Part shown: one piece after another, positions 16,141 through 26,356 of the stretch
Layout of the letters: every line of letters starts with the position of its first letter
How positions within the stretch are numbered: the first letter of the stretch is position 1
Source: Lachnospiraceae bacterium
Lineage (GTDB): Bacteria > Bacillota > Clostridia > Lachnospirales > Lachnospiraceae
Reading direction: 5' to 3'
Length of the DNA stretch: 40,477 bases
Assembly (NCBI GenBank): GCA_017551165.1
Contig: JAFZMO010000126.1
Coordinates: 1 to 40,477, forward strand
Made by a program: the position numbers and the translations under genes
The notes under the pieces: model-generated
Databases searched by the model: none
What the model was told of the DNA's origin: nothing
Seen by the model: only the letters and a program-made list of their open reading frames with translations

Positions 16141-18807
16141 ATGAAAGAAACCCTGTCACCGATGATGCAGCACTACATGGAGATCAAGAGCAAGTACAGC
16201 GACTGTCTCGTGTTCTATCGTCTCGGTGATTTCTATGAAATGTTTTTCGAGGATGCGGAGATCGCCTCGAGGGAGCTGGAACTGACGCTCACGGGGCGCG
16301 ACTGCGGACTTGCGGAGCGCGCACCGATGTGCGGCGTGCCGTTCCACGCGGCGGACACCTACATTTCCCGACTGGTCGACAAGGGCTACCGCGTCGCGAT
16401 CTGCGAGCAGCTGGAGGACCCGAAGGAGGCCAAGGGGATGGTCAAGCGGGACGTCACCCGCATCGTCACACCCGGCACAAACGTGCTTGCGCAGGGCATC
16501 GATGAGACGCGCAACACGTACCTGATGGGCATTCTGTGGATGGACGGATGCTTCGGCATCTCGACGGTCGATGTCTCGACGGGCGATTATTTTGTGACCG
16601 AGGTGTCGAGCGCTCGGAAGGTGTTCGACGAGATCACGAAGTTCGGACCGTCCGAGATCGTGTGCAACCCCGCATTCCTGATCTCCGGCGTGGACACCGA
16701 GGACATCAAGAACCGCCTCGGCATCGCCGTCACGACGCTTGCGGACCGCCTCTACGACGGCGAGGTCTGCAACCGTCTGCTGCTCAACCATTTTCATGTG
16801 AGCAACCTCTATACGCTCGGACTCGGCAACATGGAGACCGGAGCGGCCGCTGCGGGTGCGGTGCTTGCGTACCTCTACGAGACGCAGAAGACTTCGCTTT
16901 CGCACATCACGAAGCTGCAGCCGTACTCCGCCGAAAAATACATGGTCATCGACGCGGCGACGAGACGCAATCTCGAGCTCACGGAGACGCTCCGCGAGAA
17001 GCTGAAGCGGGGATCGCTTCTGTGGGTGATCGACCGCACGCGCACCGCGATGGGCGCGAGATTACTCCGGCTGTTCCTCGAGCAGCCGCTCCTCAAGAAG
17101 GAGGACATCACGGCCCGCCAGTCCGCAATCGCGGAGTTCAACGAGAACGTGATGACGCGCGACGAGGTTCGCGAGTACCTCGGTGCGGTGTACGACCTCG
17201 AACGGCTGATCTGCCGCGTGAGCTACCGCAGCGCAAGCCCCCGCGACCTGCTCGCATTTTCCTCATCGCTCAAAATGCTGCCGCACATCAAGCGGCTGTT
17301 GGCGGAATTCCACAGCAAGCTGATCAAGAGCGAGACCGACGACCTCGACACGCTCGAGGATCTGCAGTCGCTGATCGAGAGAGCCATCCACCCGGATGCG
17401 CCGCTCACGGTCAAGGAGGGCGGCATGATCCGCGACGGCTACAACGAGGAGGTTGACCGTCTGCGCCAGGCGAAGACGCAGGGCAAGACGTGGCTCGCGG
17501 AGTTGGAGGCGCGAGAGCGCGAGGCGACCGGCATCCGCAACCTGAAGATCAAATACAACAACGTGTTCGGCTACTTCCTCGAGGTGACCAACTCGTTCCG
17601 CGAGCTGGTGCCCGAGACGTGGAAGCGGAAGCAGACGCTGTCCGGTTCCGAGCGCTACACGACGCCGGAGCTCAAGGAGCTCGAGGACACGATCCTCAAC
17701 GCGGAGGATCATCTGAGCGCCCTCGAGTACCGTCTGTTCTCCGAGGTGCGCGACGCGGTCTCCGAGCAGATCGTGCGCATCCAGAAGACCGCGAAGGCGG
17801 TCGCGATGATCGATGCTTTGGCTTCGCTTGCGTACGTCGCGGAGCGCAACCGCTATGTGTGCCCGCAGATCAACAAGCAGGGCCGTATCCGCATCGTCGA
17901 CGGACGCCATCCCGTGGTGGAGCAGGTGCTCCCGGGCGGCACGTTCGTCGCCAACAACACGGAGCTTGACAACGATGCGAACCGTGTGGCGATCATCACC
18001 GGTCCGAACATGGCCGGCAAATCGACCTACATGCGCCAGACGGCGCTGATCGTACTGCTCGCGCAGATCGGAAGCTTTGTCCCGGCGAGGGAGGCCGACA
18101 TCGGCATCGTCGACCGCATTTTCACCCGCGTCGGCGCATCCGATGACCTGGCGAGCGGCCAGTCCACCTTCATGGTGGAGATGACCGAGGTAGCGAATAT
18201 TTTGAAAAATGCGACCAAGAACAGCCTGCTGATCCTCGATGAGATCGGGCGCGGCACCTCGACGTTCGACGGATTGTCGATCGCGTGGTCCGTGATCGAG
18301 CATGTTGCGGACAAGCGGCTGATCGGTGCGAAGACTTTGTTTGCAACGCACTACCATGAGCTGACCGAGCTCGAGGGCAAGCTCGACGGCGTGTGCAATT
18401 ACTGCATCGCCGTGAAGGAGCAGGGCGACACGATCGTGTTCCTGCGCAAGATCATCCGCGGCGGGGCGGACAAGAGCTACGGTATTCAGGTGGCGCGGCT
18501 CGCGGGCGTTCCCGAGAGTGTGCTGCACCGTGCCGAGGAGCTGGTGGATCAGCTGACGCAGAACGATATCGCCGAGCGTGCGAGGGAGATTTTCCGACAG
18601 ACACCGCCGCCGCAGTATGACGACGAGCCTGTGAGCTGGATCCCGAAGCACCGCGATGCGGCGCCGAACCAGATGTCCATGTTCGGCAACAGTGCGTACG
18701 CGGATATCGTCGAGCGGATCCGCGAGATGAACCTGCAGGGAATGACGCCGATCGATGCGCTCAATTTCCTGTTCAAGATCCAGGACGAGATCAACAAGAT
18801 CGATTGA
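16141..18807 (+). CDS. mutS: DNA mismatch repair protein MutS
   Basis: Recognises base mismatches and small loops and recruits MutL. The 888 residues carry the mismatch-reading Phe-x-Glu motif (Phe31-Tyr32-Glu33 in GDFYEMF), connector, lever and clamp domains, the Walker A GPNMAGKST (621-629), Walker B Asp700-Glu701 (LILDEIGRGTSTFDG), and the ASDDLASGQSTFMVEM segment. The C-terminus has the usual dimerisation region. The ATG at 16141 is chosen because the conserved N-terminus begins there and GGAG lies about ten bases upstream; the frame is open further upstream only across the end of rnhA. mutL is not found in this window. Confidence 0.97.
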   Translation: MKETLSPMMQHYMEIKSKYSDCLVFYRLGDFYEMFFEDAEIASRELELTLTGRDCGLAERAPMCGVPFHAADTYISRLVDKGYRVAICEQLEDPKEAKGMVKRDVTRIVTPGTNVLAQGIDETRNTYLMGILWMDGCFGISTVDVSTGDYFVTEVSSARKVFDEITKFGPSEIVCNPAFLISGVDTEDIKNRLGIAVTTLADRLYDGEVCNRLLLNHFHVSNLYTLGLGNMETGAAAAGAVLAYLYETQKTSLSHITKLQPYSAEKYMVIDAATRRNLELTETLREKLKRGSLLWVIDRTRTAMGARLLRLFLEQPLLKKEDITARQSAIAEFNENVMTRDEVREYLGAVYDLERLICRVSYRSASPRDLLAFSSSLKMLPHIKRLLAEFHSKLIKSETDDLDTLEDLQSLIERAIHPDAPLTVKEGGMIRDGYNEEVDRLRQAKTQGKTWLAELEAREREATGIRNLKIKYNNVFGYFLEVTNSFRELVPETWKRKQTLSGSERYTTPELKELEDTILNAEDHLSALEYRLFSEVRDAVSEQIVRIQKTAKAVAMIDALASLAYVAERNRYVCPQINKQGRIRIVDGRHPVVEQVLPGGTFVANNTELDNDANRVAIITGPNMAGKSTYMRQTALIVLLAQIGSFVPAREADIGIVDRIFTRVGASDDLASGQSTFMVEMTEVANILKNATKNSLLILDEIGRGTSTFDGLSIAWSVIEHVADKRLIGAKTLFATHYHELTELEGKLDGVCNYCIAVKEQGDTIVFLRKIIRGGADKSYGIQVARLAGVPESVLHRAEELVDQLTQNDIAERAREIFRQTPPPQYDDEPVSWIPKHRDAAPNQMSMFGNSAYADIVERIREMNLQGMTPIDALNFLFKIQDEINKID

Positions 18808-18821
18808 GTTTCAGTAAATAA

Positions 18822-18835
18822 CCGGCGAACGCCGG
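18822..18835 (+). other. Short hairpin between mutS and the ABC gene
   Basis: CCGGC-GAAC-GCCGG forms a compact stem with a four-base loop, 14 bases after the mutS stop and 16 bases before the next ATG. There is no T-run, so it is not a classical terminator. It may stabilise or pause the transcript. Confidence 0.3.
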
Positions 18836-18850
18836 ATGAGGGGGAGAACA

Positions 18851-21619
18851 ATGTTAGAGGTAAGGAACCTGTGTAAGACATACCGGTCGAAAGACGGTGT
18901 CAGCGTGGAGGCGACGAAGGACATCAGCCTGAAGTTTCCCGAGCGCGGCATGGTCTTTCTGTTGGGACGGTCGGGAAGCGGCAAATCGACGCTTCTTCAT
19001 CTGCTCGGCGGACTGGATCGCCCGGATTCGGGCGACATTCTGATCCACGGAACGTCGACAAAGGATTTTTCGGGTGCGATGACGGACTCGTACCGGAACA
19101 CGTACATCGGATTCATCTTCCAGGACTACAACGTGCTGCCCGAGTTTACCGTCGGCGGCAACATCGCGCTTGCGCTTGAGATGCAGGGCATCCGCGCGAC
19201 GAACGAGCGCATCAACGAGATCCTGGAGACCGTGGACCTTGCGGAGTACGGCAAGCGAAAGCCCAATGAGCTCTCCGGAGGCCAGCTGCAGCGTGTGGCG
19301 ATCGCGCGTGCGATCATCAAGGATCCGGACATCATCCTCGCGGACGAGCCGACCGGCGCGCTGGACAGCGAGACCGGACGCGCGGTGTTCGAGACGCTCA
19401 AGAAGCTGTCGAAGACCAAGCTGGTCATCATCGTTTCGCACGACCGCGATTACTCGGAGCAGTTTGCGGATCGCATCATCGAGCTTGCGGACGGCTGTGT
19501 GATCTCCGACACGGAGCTCAAGTCGGTGGATGAACTGCAGAGCGTGCAGGAGGTGGATTTTCCGAAGGAAAACGGTGCGCATCCGGGCAAGAGCGGCGTC
19601 CATGTGGAGGGCGGCTATCAGCTGACGGACGAGGACATCGAGCGGATCAACTACTACCTTTCGCTGCAGAGTGAGAACAACGTGCTCGTCACGGACGGGG
19701 CGCTGGTATCGCCGAAGCGCGACCGGTTCCAGCAGACCGATGAGGCTGCGATCGTTCCGGAGAAAACGAAGTTTGAACTGATCAAATCGAAGCTCCCGTG
19801 GAAGAGAAGTTTCGGGATCGGTTTAAATTCCATAAGACACCGCAAGGCTGCGCTGTTCTTCATGGTGTTCCTCTCGGTGGTTGCGTTCACGCTGTTCGGC
19901 GTTGCGGACGTCTTCGTGTCGTACGACCGTGTGACGTGTATCGTCGATACGCTCAAGGAGTCCGAAGCGCCGTATCTGAGTCTTCAGAAGGAACCGGACT
20001 ACCTGAATTTCCGCGAGGATGCCGATACCGGGTTCTCGGAGGAGGAGATCAAGCAGATTGAGGAGGCTCTCGGCGAAAAGCTGCTGACGGTGAGCAGCTC
20101 GGGAAGCTTTCTTCAGCTGTTCAATTTCTACGGGAGCAGCGGTTTTACGCGCGACTATGATCGCAATGCCACGCAGATCTATCCACGGTACAGTTCTGCC
20201 GTGATCGAGGCGAACCGGGATTCGCTGGATGCCGTCGGGGCGAAGCTTCGCTGCGGACGACTGCCGGAACCGAATTCCACGGAGGTGTGCATCTCACAGA
20301 TCGCTGCGATCGGTATCACGAGGTACGGGGATGAGAAGTACCGCGGCAAGAATATTGAGGACCTGATCGGGACGAGATTGCGGACGTTCCGCGACACTTC
20401 GAAAGAAGGCGACTGTGTTGTGGTCGGAATTCTGGATATCCCCGTGGACTATGAGCGCTACGAGCGGCTGTTGCTCACCGATGTGTCCATGCTCTCCGAG
20501 GCCGAGCGGATCGTTCGGCAATTGACGGAGAGAATGGCGATGTACGAGTGCGCGTACGGCGTTCCGTCCTTCGTGTTCTGCGGCGAGGGTTCGAGAGATC
20601 TTGTCGTGAACGATGCGCTGTGCTCCTTCGGCCTTGCCGGCAACGCTTTCTGGGACTGGGAGTATGAGGACGATGCCTCAATGATCGACACGTTCGGTAT
20701 TTACTCGAAGATGATCGGAGCTTACGCAGTGCGCGTGGACGGAAGGGGAAACATCGCGCCCGCCGACGATGAGGTTTATGTCTCGGGCGAACTGATGAGC
20801 GAGATGCTTCACGGAGCTCTGTACGAGGAGCTGGAGGGGCTGAGCGAGGAGGATGTGGAGAACATCGATTTCAATGAGCTGTACCGCACCCTCTTTACCC
20901 GGTATGCGGACAAGATCCGGGTAACGGATCCCGTGAGCGGCAAGGAATACCGCGTGGCAGGATACATCATTGTGGAAAATGCATCCCGGGTTCCGATGAA
21001 CGGCGTCTGCGTTGTCAACGATACGGTCGGAGCAACGCTGACGAAGGAGGAGTCGATCGATTCCGTGCAGGAGATTTACTGCCGCATGCCGGAGTCGCGC
21101 AGTGTCCTGAGAGATTTCGTCAAGAGCACCACGGAACCGAAAAACGGCGCGTATACCCGTATGAACAGAGAGACGACGTCCATCATTGAGACGATCGAAG
21201 AGGTTTCGAAGGTCCTGTATCCGGTATTCTTCTGGATCGGAGTTGTGTTCGCCGTATTTTCCGCGGTATTGTTCTCCGTGTTCATCGCGAACAGTATCAT
21301 CCAGAAGAAGCGTGAGATCGGCGTGCTCCGTGCCATCGGTGCCCGAGGGCTGGATGTGTACCGGATCTTCCTGTGTGAGACCGGAGTGATCGCGTTTGTC
21401 AACGCGCTTCTCGCAATCCTGTTCTCCTGGCTGATCACAGGCGCGATCAACAAGCTAGTGCAGGGGGATGTGCTCCATAACGTTATTTTGGTCCATTTCG
21501 GCATTCGTCAGGTCCTGCTGATCCTGGCGATCGCATTCGGCGTCGCAATCGTGGCGACGTTCATCCCGATCTGGCGGATTGCGAGACGCAAGCCGATCGA
21601 TGTGATCCGGGATCGATAG
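18851..21619 (+). CDS. ABC exporter, ATPase fused to FtsX/MacB-type permease (copy 1)
   Basis: A 922-residue fusion. The N-terminal ABC ATPase (1-225) has Walker [10 protein letters not shown] (39-47), signature LSGGQLQR (141-148), Walker B ILADEP (162-167) and the H-loop [11 protein letters not shown] linker (about 235-310) includes [17 protein letters not shown]. One membrane segment (about 333-356) is followed by a large extracytoplasmic domain of about 430 residues. Three C-terminal membrane segments then carry the FtsX motif [14 protein letters not shown]. The protein ends with [11 protein letters not shown]. The ATG at 18851 is chosen for its GGGGGAG SD; an ATG 15 bases earlier has none. 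Its paralogue follows after 14 bases, and the pair could form a heterodimer. The substrate is unknown. Confidence 0.88.
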   Translation: MLEVRNLCKTYRSKDGVSVEATKDISLKFPERGMVFLLGRSGSGKSTLLHLLGGLDRPDSGDILIHGTSTKDFSGAMTDSYRNTYIGFIFQDYNVLPEFTVGGNIALALEMQGIRATNERINEILETVDLAEYGKRKPNELSGGQLQRVAIARAIIKDPDIILADEPTGALDSETGRAVFETLKKLSKTKLVIIVSHDRDYSEQFADRIIELADGCVISDTELKSVDELQSVQEVDFPKENGAHPGKSGVHVEGGYQLTDEDIERINYYLSLQSENNVLVTDGALVSPKRDRFQQTDEAAIVPEKTKFELIKSKLPWKRSFGIGLNSIRHRKAALFFMVFLSVVAFTLFGVADVFVSYDRVTCIVDTLKESEAPYLSLQKEPDYLNFREDADTGFSEEEIKQIEEALGEKLLTVSSSGSFLQLFNFYGSSGFTRDYDRNATQIYPRYSSAVIEANRDSLDAVGAKLRCGRLPEPNSTEVCISQIAAIGITRYGDEKYRGKNIEDLIGTRLRTFRDTSKEGDCVVVGILDIPVDYERYERLLLTDVSMLSEAERIVRQLTERMAMYECAYGVPSFVFCGEGSRDLVVNDALCSFGLAGNAFWDWEYEDDASMIDTFGIYSKMIGAYAVRVDGRGNIAPADDEVYVSGELMSEMLHGALYEELEGLSEEDVENIDFNELYRTLFTRYADKIRVTDPVSGKEYRVAGYIIVENASRVPMNGVCVVNDTVGATLTKEESIDSVQEIYCRMPESRSVLRDFVKSTTEPKNGAYTRMNRETTSIIETIEEVSKVLYPVFFWIGVVFAVFSAVLFSVFIANSIIQKKREIGVLRAIGARGLDVYRIFLCETGVIAFVNALLAILFSWLITGAINKLVQGDVLHNVILVHFGIRQVLLILAIAFGVAIVATFIPIWRIARRKPIDVIRDR

Positions 21620-21633
21620 GGGGGGAGAAACAT

Positions 21634-24600
21634 ATGTTGGAAACCAAGGGCTTAACGAAAGTATATAAGCCGAAGAAGGGGCAGCCCGTGACTGCACTCA
21701 AGGACATCTCCATCCGGTTCCCGGATCGGGGAATGGTCTTTTTGCTCGGCAAATCGGGCAGCGGCAAGTCGACGCTTTTAAACCTTCTCGGCGGTTTGGA
21801 CAAGTATGACGACGGTGACATCGTTCTGGACGGTGTCTCAACAAAGAAGTTTTCCCAGGCGGATTTCGACTCCTATCGAAACGCGTGCATGGGTTTCATT
21901 TTCCAGGAATACAACGTTCTTCCGGACTTCACGGTCGGCGTCAACATCGCGCTCGCGATCGAGCTGCAGGGACGCACGGCGAGTTCGGAGGAGATCGAGA
22001 AGATCCTTGCGGAGGTCGACCTCACCGGTTACGGCAAGCGCCGCCCGAACGAGCTCTCCGGCGGTCAGCTGCAGCGTGTCGCGATCGCGAGAGCGCTTGT
22101 GAAGAATCCGAAGATCATCCTCGCGGACGAGCCGACCGGTGCGTTGGACAGCGCGACCGGACGTCAGATCTTCGAGCTGCTCCGGAAGCTCTCGAAGGAC
22201 AAGCTTGTCATCATCGTTTCGCATGACCGCGAGTACTCCGAGCAGTACGCCGACCGGATCATCGAGCTGGCAGACGGACATATCATCTCAGACGTCACGA
22301 AGCAACCGGCAGAGCAGGCGGAGGAGCATGCGAAGCCGCTGTTTGAGGATTCGGTGTGCAAGGTGACGGCGGGCTACAAGCTCACGGACGAGGACCGCGA
22401 GATCATCAACAAGTATCTTGCGGAGCACCCGGAGGAGTCGCTGTGCATCCGCGTTGACGACAATCTCACGAGAGGATTTTTGTTTGCCGACACGAAGGAG
22501 CAGCCGGAGGACAGCGGGGAGAGTCTGTTTGAGAAGATCCGCTCCAAGCTTCCCCTCGGGCGCGCGGCGCGCATCGGTCTCGCAAGCCTCGGATGCAAGA
22601 AGCTCAAGCTGTTCTTTACGGTGCTGATCTCCGTGATCGCGTTTACTCTCTTCGGCATGTCGGCGACGCTTGCCGACTACGACTACACGCGAAGCGTGAG
22701 CAAGGTGTTCCGCGAGCAGAATGTGAACTACGCCTACGTGCAGAAGCAAAAGTATGTACATCAGCTTGATATGTACGGCATGGACAGCGAGGAAGGGTAC
22801 TGGACCGAGGAAGACTATCTGGTAGCCTCCGAGCAGGAGTGGAACGGCCTTACAAGCCGGGTCGGAGCCAAGGTGTATCCGGTATACCGCTATGAGGACC
22901 TGGCGACGTGCGTGGTGGACAGCGATCATCAGGATATCCTCTCGGCCATGTACGATGACCTGCGTGTGCTGACCGATTACGTGGAGGTTGACGAGGAGCT
23001 GCTTGCCGAGCTCGGCGCTACGGTGCTGGTCGGTTCTCTGCCGGACGGAAGCAAGGATGAGATCGCAATCTCCAAGGTTACTTATGACATGATCCGTAAC
23101 GGAAGTCTCATGAGCGGAAAGAGCATTCCGAAAATGGCGGATATGGTCGGTGCGAAGATCCTGACGAACAACAACCGTGAGTTGACCATCACGGGAATCA
23201 TCGATACCGGCCTTGATTACATGGCGTATTTTTCGAAGATCTCAGAGCTCGCCGGCGACATTCTCGTCAACGGCGACCGCGGCGGCATCAGTATGAAGGC
23301 GGTCAAGGGACTGATCCTGATCTCGGATTTCGAGTACGATCTCCAATGCAATCTGGCGTCCAAGAACATGGTCGGCAAGGGATTCCTCGAGAGACAGCCG
23401 GAGACGGCAATGACACCGTCGAAAATGTATTGGGAGATGGTCAATCCTAAGACGAGGAAGACGGAAAATTCCCTGGCGCAGATTTATGACCCGTATGTCG
23501 GTGATATCACAGAAGTTGACCGGTTCGCGCACATCGATATTTCCGGGAAGGCCCGGGATCTCGAGGAGAGCAGTGACGCACCGCTTCTTCCGTGCTATAT
23601 CACGCGCACCCAGGCGGAGACGATCCTGATGACACTGATGTCCGTCAACAACCGAAAGTATTTCGGGATCGACGAGACTGTCAAGACCATATACCGCGCG
23701 GCCTCGGGTATCAGCGAGATCGGGAACGGCAAGGAGGATCCGGAGAACGGAGAATCCGGGGAAAAGCCCGATGCGAACTCCGGGACCCCCCGGGAGGAGA
23801 AGGGCGATTTCAGCAAGAACGACGGAGACGGTACGGAGTTTGTTCGCCCGATCGCGCTGACGAGACAGGAGAAGGAGGAACTCTCCGCATATCTTGAATT
23901 CCTGACCGATAAAGCGTTTGCAGAGCTGTTTACGAAGGTATACGCGGAAACGGAGTTCGTGTACCGGTATACAAATGCCGCACGAAACTATTACATGGAG
24001 AATCCGGGCAATACGGATCGTATCTATTTTACGCTGGACATCCGCGGCATCCTGCTCACCGATGAGAAATCAAACGGATACGCCTCCATGAGCGATATGT
24101 TCATGATGGACACAAAGAAGTTTGAATCCAAGATCGGAAATCAGATCGAGCGCGGCAGACGGGGAGGTGCGATGGTGATCCTTCCTGAGGACAGAGGCGA
24201 GCTGGAGGACTTCATCCGGTACTCGCACGACGGCGTGGATAACGTGCGCTTCCACATGTTCACGAAGTACAATGTTGAGCTGGACGCTTCGGAGTACCTG
24301 ATGATGGGCGTCCGCAAGGTGCTGATCGGTTTCGGTATCTTCTTGGCAGTGTTTGCGGCGCTGTTGATGATGAGCTTTATCGGCAGCAGTATCACGTACA
24401 AGAAGCATGACATCGGCATCCTGCGCGCCATCGGTTCACGCGGCAACGATGTCTACCGCATCTTCGGCTCGGAGAGCCTGATGATCGCGGGAATCTGCTT
24501 TTTGTTGACCACCATACTGACCGGCGTGCTCACCGGCCTTGCCAACCGGTATCTCGTGATGTCGATCCACATCAGCCTTCTGGAGTTCGGCGTCAAGCAG

Positions 24601-24708
24601 ATCCTCTTGATCGCCGGCGTCTCCGTAGGCGCTGCGCTCATCGCCAGCTTCCTGCCGGTGATGCGTTTTGCCCGTAAACGCCCGATCGACGTGATCCGCG
24701 GGCGATAA
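21634..24708 (+). CDS. ABC exporter, ATPase fused to FtsX/MacB-type permease (copy 2)
   Basis: A 1024-residue paralogue of the upstream gene with identical motif placement: Walker A GKSGSGKST (39-47), signature LSGGQLQR (141-148), and a matching linker motif AGYKLTDEDREIINKYL. The first membrane segment is at about 324-346 and three more lie at the C-terminus, with the FtsX motif KKHDIGILRAIGSRGND and the ending RKRPIDVIRGR. The extracytoplasmic domain is about 100 residues longer than in copy 1. It contains a low-complexity Gly/Glu/Asp/Pro-rich insert (about 696-736), probably a flexible loop. GGGGGGAG precedes the ATG. Tandem duplication followed by divergence of the external domain is the simplest explanation. 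Confidence 0.88.
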   Translation: MLETKGLTKVYKPKKGQPVTALKDISIRFPDRGMVFLLGKSGSGKSTLLNLLGGLDKYDDGDIVLDGVSTKKFSQADFDSYRNACMGFIFQEYNVLPDFTVGVNIALAIELQGRTASSEEIEKILAEVDLTGYGKRRPNELSGGQLQRVAIARALVKNPKIILADEPTGALDSATGRQIFELLRKLSKDKLVIIVSHDREYSEQYADRIIELADGHIISDVTKQPAEQAEEHAKPLFEDSVCKVTAGYKLTDEDREIINKYLAEHPEESLCIRVDDNLTRGFLFADTKEQPEDSGESLFEKIRSKLPLGRAARIGLASLGCKKLKLFFTVLISVIAFTLFGMSATLADYDYTRSVSKVFREQNVNYAYVQKQKYVHQLDMYGMDSEEGYWTEEDYLVASEQEWNGLTSRVGAKVYPVYRYEDLATCVVDSDHQDILSAMYDDLRVLTDYVEVDEELLAELGATVLVGSLPDGSKDEIAISKVTYDMIRNGSLMSGKSIPKMADMVGAKILTNNNRELTITGIIDTGLDYMAYFSKISELAGDILVNGDRGGISMKAVKGLILISDFEYDLQCNLASKNMVGKGFLERQPETAMTPSKMYWEMVNPKTRKTENSLAQIYDPYVGDITEVDRFAHIDISGKARDLEESSDAPLLPCYITRTQAETILMTLMSVNNRKYFGIDETVKTIYRAASGISEIGNGKEDPENGESGEKPDANSGTPREEKGDFSKNDGDGTEFVRPIALTRQEKEELSAYLEFLTDKAFAELFTKVYAETEFVYRYTNAARNYYMENPGNTDRIYFTLDIRGILLTDEKSNGYASMSDMFMMDTKKFESKIGNQIERGRRGGAMVILPEDRGELEDFIRYSHDGVDNVRFHMFTKYNVELDASEYLMMGVRKVLIGFGIFLAVFAALLMMSFIGSSITYKKHDIGILRAIGSRGNDVYRIFGSESLMIAGICFLLTTILTGVLTGLANRYLVMSIHISLLEFGVKQILLIAGVSVGAALIASFLPVMRFARKRPIDVIRGR

Positions 24709-24710
24709 TC

Positions 24711-24728
24711 TTGTGTGTTATTGTGTGT
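24711..24728. repeat. Direct repeat TTGTGTGT, one helical turn apart
   Basis: TTGTGTGT occurs at 24711-24718 and again at 24721-24728, offset by ten bases, immediately after the ABC gene stop. TATAAA follows at 24728-24733. Repeats on the same helix face can bind a regulator, and the box may be a -10 element, but no good -35 is seen. The remainder of the gap holds the SD (GGAGG) of the next gene. Confidence 0.3.
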
Positions 24729-24758
24729 ATAAATTTGGAAAATGACGGAGGAATCTTT

Positions 24759-26207
24759 ATGCGCAAACCTTTTCTTGTGCAGTTCGGGACGGCCGCCTGT
24801 GCGGTCGACCTGTGCGACGGAAGCGAGCGCGGCGAGTATGTGGAACAGGACTATGTCCTGACAAAGCTCGGCCGCCCGCACCGCGCGATCAATCTGATGT
24901 ATTGCTATTATCCGAACGACGAGGGGTGGCCGCTGCGCGCGAGCGTGGCGCACGCCCACGACGCGAAGTTCGCCTGGGACTACCCGTACGATGATTATTT
25001 TCCGTACACGGGCGGTCTGAACGGGACCACGGACGGTCCGGTGTTTGAGCAGATGCGTGACATCCGCAGACACGGGCAGGACGTGTGCCTGACGCTCACG
25101 ATGGATCCGTTCCTTCCGGGCGAGCACATTGCGGCTGTGGCGCGCGATCTGCGCACCTTCGGCCGGATCACGGTCCGCATCAACCACGAGGCGACCGGCA
25201 GCTGGTTCTCGTTCAACAAGAGAGCGAGCTACGAGCAGGTGGCGGCGTTCTTCGTTCGCGCATGCGGCGTGTTCCATCAGGAGGCGCCCAACGCAAAGAT
25301 CGTTCTCTGCCTCGACGGCTGCAAGGAGCTCTCCGAGCGGAAAATGGTGATGGAGGACATCTTCACGGAGGCTACCCGCGCGGCGGACATCGTTTCGGTT
25401 GACCGGTACCTCGCGCTGCACTGGGGATGGCCCGGAAGCGTCTGTGAGGACGCGAGCGGCGCTGCGGATTACGACACCGACGACATCTACACGCTCGCGA
25501 AGAAGAGCCGCAAGCGCTACATCGCGATGTGCGACGGCGTGAAGAAGCCGATGGTCATGTCCGAGCTCAACGCGGACGGCGACGTGACCGGACCGTACTA
25601 TCAGGCGGAGAAGATGAAGCGGTTCTGCGACCTTCTGAAGGCCGACCGTGAGCACTGGCTCTCGGGATTTACGATGTACCAGTTCCGCGACCGCGGACGT
25701 CTCGGCCTGGAGATCGAGGACCCGAACAACGCACACAACGGCATCGAGCAGCCGCTGCTCGCCGTGTACCGCGACATCATCAAGGACCCGTTCTTCCAAC
25801 CGTCCCGCAAGCGCGCGGGAGCTGCGAAACTCCCTGTGACACTCCGGTTCGGCGGCGCGGAGGATTACGAGGCGGTCTGCGTTCCGGTGGCGCTCGAGGG
25901 CGAGCCGATCTTCTTTGAGGCGTACTTCGATGAAGAACTGATCGACGAGAACCTCATGCTTGAGGTGAACGGACGCTGGTTCTACAAGGCACCCGGCGTT
26001 CGCTGCATCGATATGAGCAGCGCTTGGTTCGACCGTTCCTACGACGGTTCCGCGGAGACGACCGTGACGATCGCGGCTCCGCCGGCGTCCGGGGAAAATG
26101 ATCTGACCGCGAAGGACGGCGACGTCAATTACTACCGCACATTGACGGCTCTGCCGAGATTCCGCGTGCGGTATGCGCCGATCCTGGACGCGAGAAGGAA
26201 GAATTGA
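24759..26207 (+). CDS. Putative GH26-like glycoside hydrolase
   Basis: A 482-residue protein that resembles clan GH-A barrel glycosidases, closest by eye to family GH26 (beta-mannanases and relatives). The segment RINHEATGSWFSF puts Glu144 after a His, as in the GH26 acid/base motif. Glu269 in VMSELNADG fits the nucleophile at the seventh strand. Residues beyond about 350 form a separate beta-rich C-terminal part. There is no signal peptide, so it should act in the cytoplasm on imported oligosaccharides. GGAGG lies seven bases before the ATG at 24759; an in-frame ATG at 24711 lies in the direct repeats and has no SD. Family assignment is inference from motifs; nearby manA is compatible with mannose-containing substrates. 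Confidence 0.55.
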   Translation: MRKPFLVQFGTAACAVDLCDGSERGEYVEQDYVLTKLGRPHRAINLMYCYYPNDEGWPLRASVAHAHDAKFAWDYPYDDYFPYTGGLNGTTDGPVFEQMRDIRRHGQDVCLTLTMDPFLPGEHIAAVARDLRTFGRITVRINHEATGSWFSFNKRASYEQVAAFFVRACGVFHQEAPNAKIVLCLDGCKELSERKMVMEDIFTEATRAADIVSVDRYLALHWGWPGSVCEDASGAADYDTDDIYTLAKKSRKRYIAMCDGVKKPMVMSELNADGDVTGPYYQAEKMKRFCDLLKADREHWLSGFTMYQFRDRGRLGLEIEDPNNAHNGIEQPLLAVYRDIIKDPFFQPSRKRAGAAKLPVTLRFGGAEDYEAVCVPVALEGEPIFFEAYFDEELIDENLMLEVNGRWFYKAPGVRCIDMSSAWFDRSYDGSAETTVTIAAPPASGENDLTAKDGDVNYYRTLTALPRFRVRYAPILDARRKN

Positions 26208-26235
26208 CGCGGCAGGCGGACATTTTCCGAAGAAT

Positions 26236-26267
26236 TTGATCCGGATCGAAGAAAAAGGATCAATTTT
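26236..26267 (+). terminator. Weak terminator-like inverted repeat after the glycosidase gene
   Basis: TTGATCC (26236-26242) and GGATCAA (26257-26263) can pair around a 14-base A-rich loop and are followed by TTTT. The stem is short. An overlapping GATCCGGATC palindrome (26238-26247) offers an alternative reading as an operator upstream of the pgm promoter. Confidence 0.3.
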
Positions 26268-26290
26268 GCAGGGAAAACCGCGAGAGTATG

Positions 26291-26299
26291 TGCTATACT
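26291..26299 (+). promoter_or_regulatory. Extended -10 promoter of pgm
   Basis: TGCTATACT is an extended -10 element; no good -35 lies at the usual distance. Transcription would start near 26306, giving a 50-base leader with a GAGGAGG SD before the ATG at 26357. The same TGNTATACT core appears at the lepB promoter and at the right end of the window. Confidence 0.5.
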
Positions 26300-26356
26300 G
26301 TCTGCAGAGGCTTCGGCCGACGGATGAAATAAACACAGACGAGGAGGAAGTTCGAT

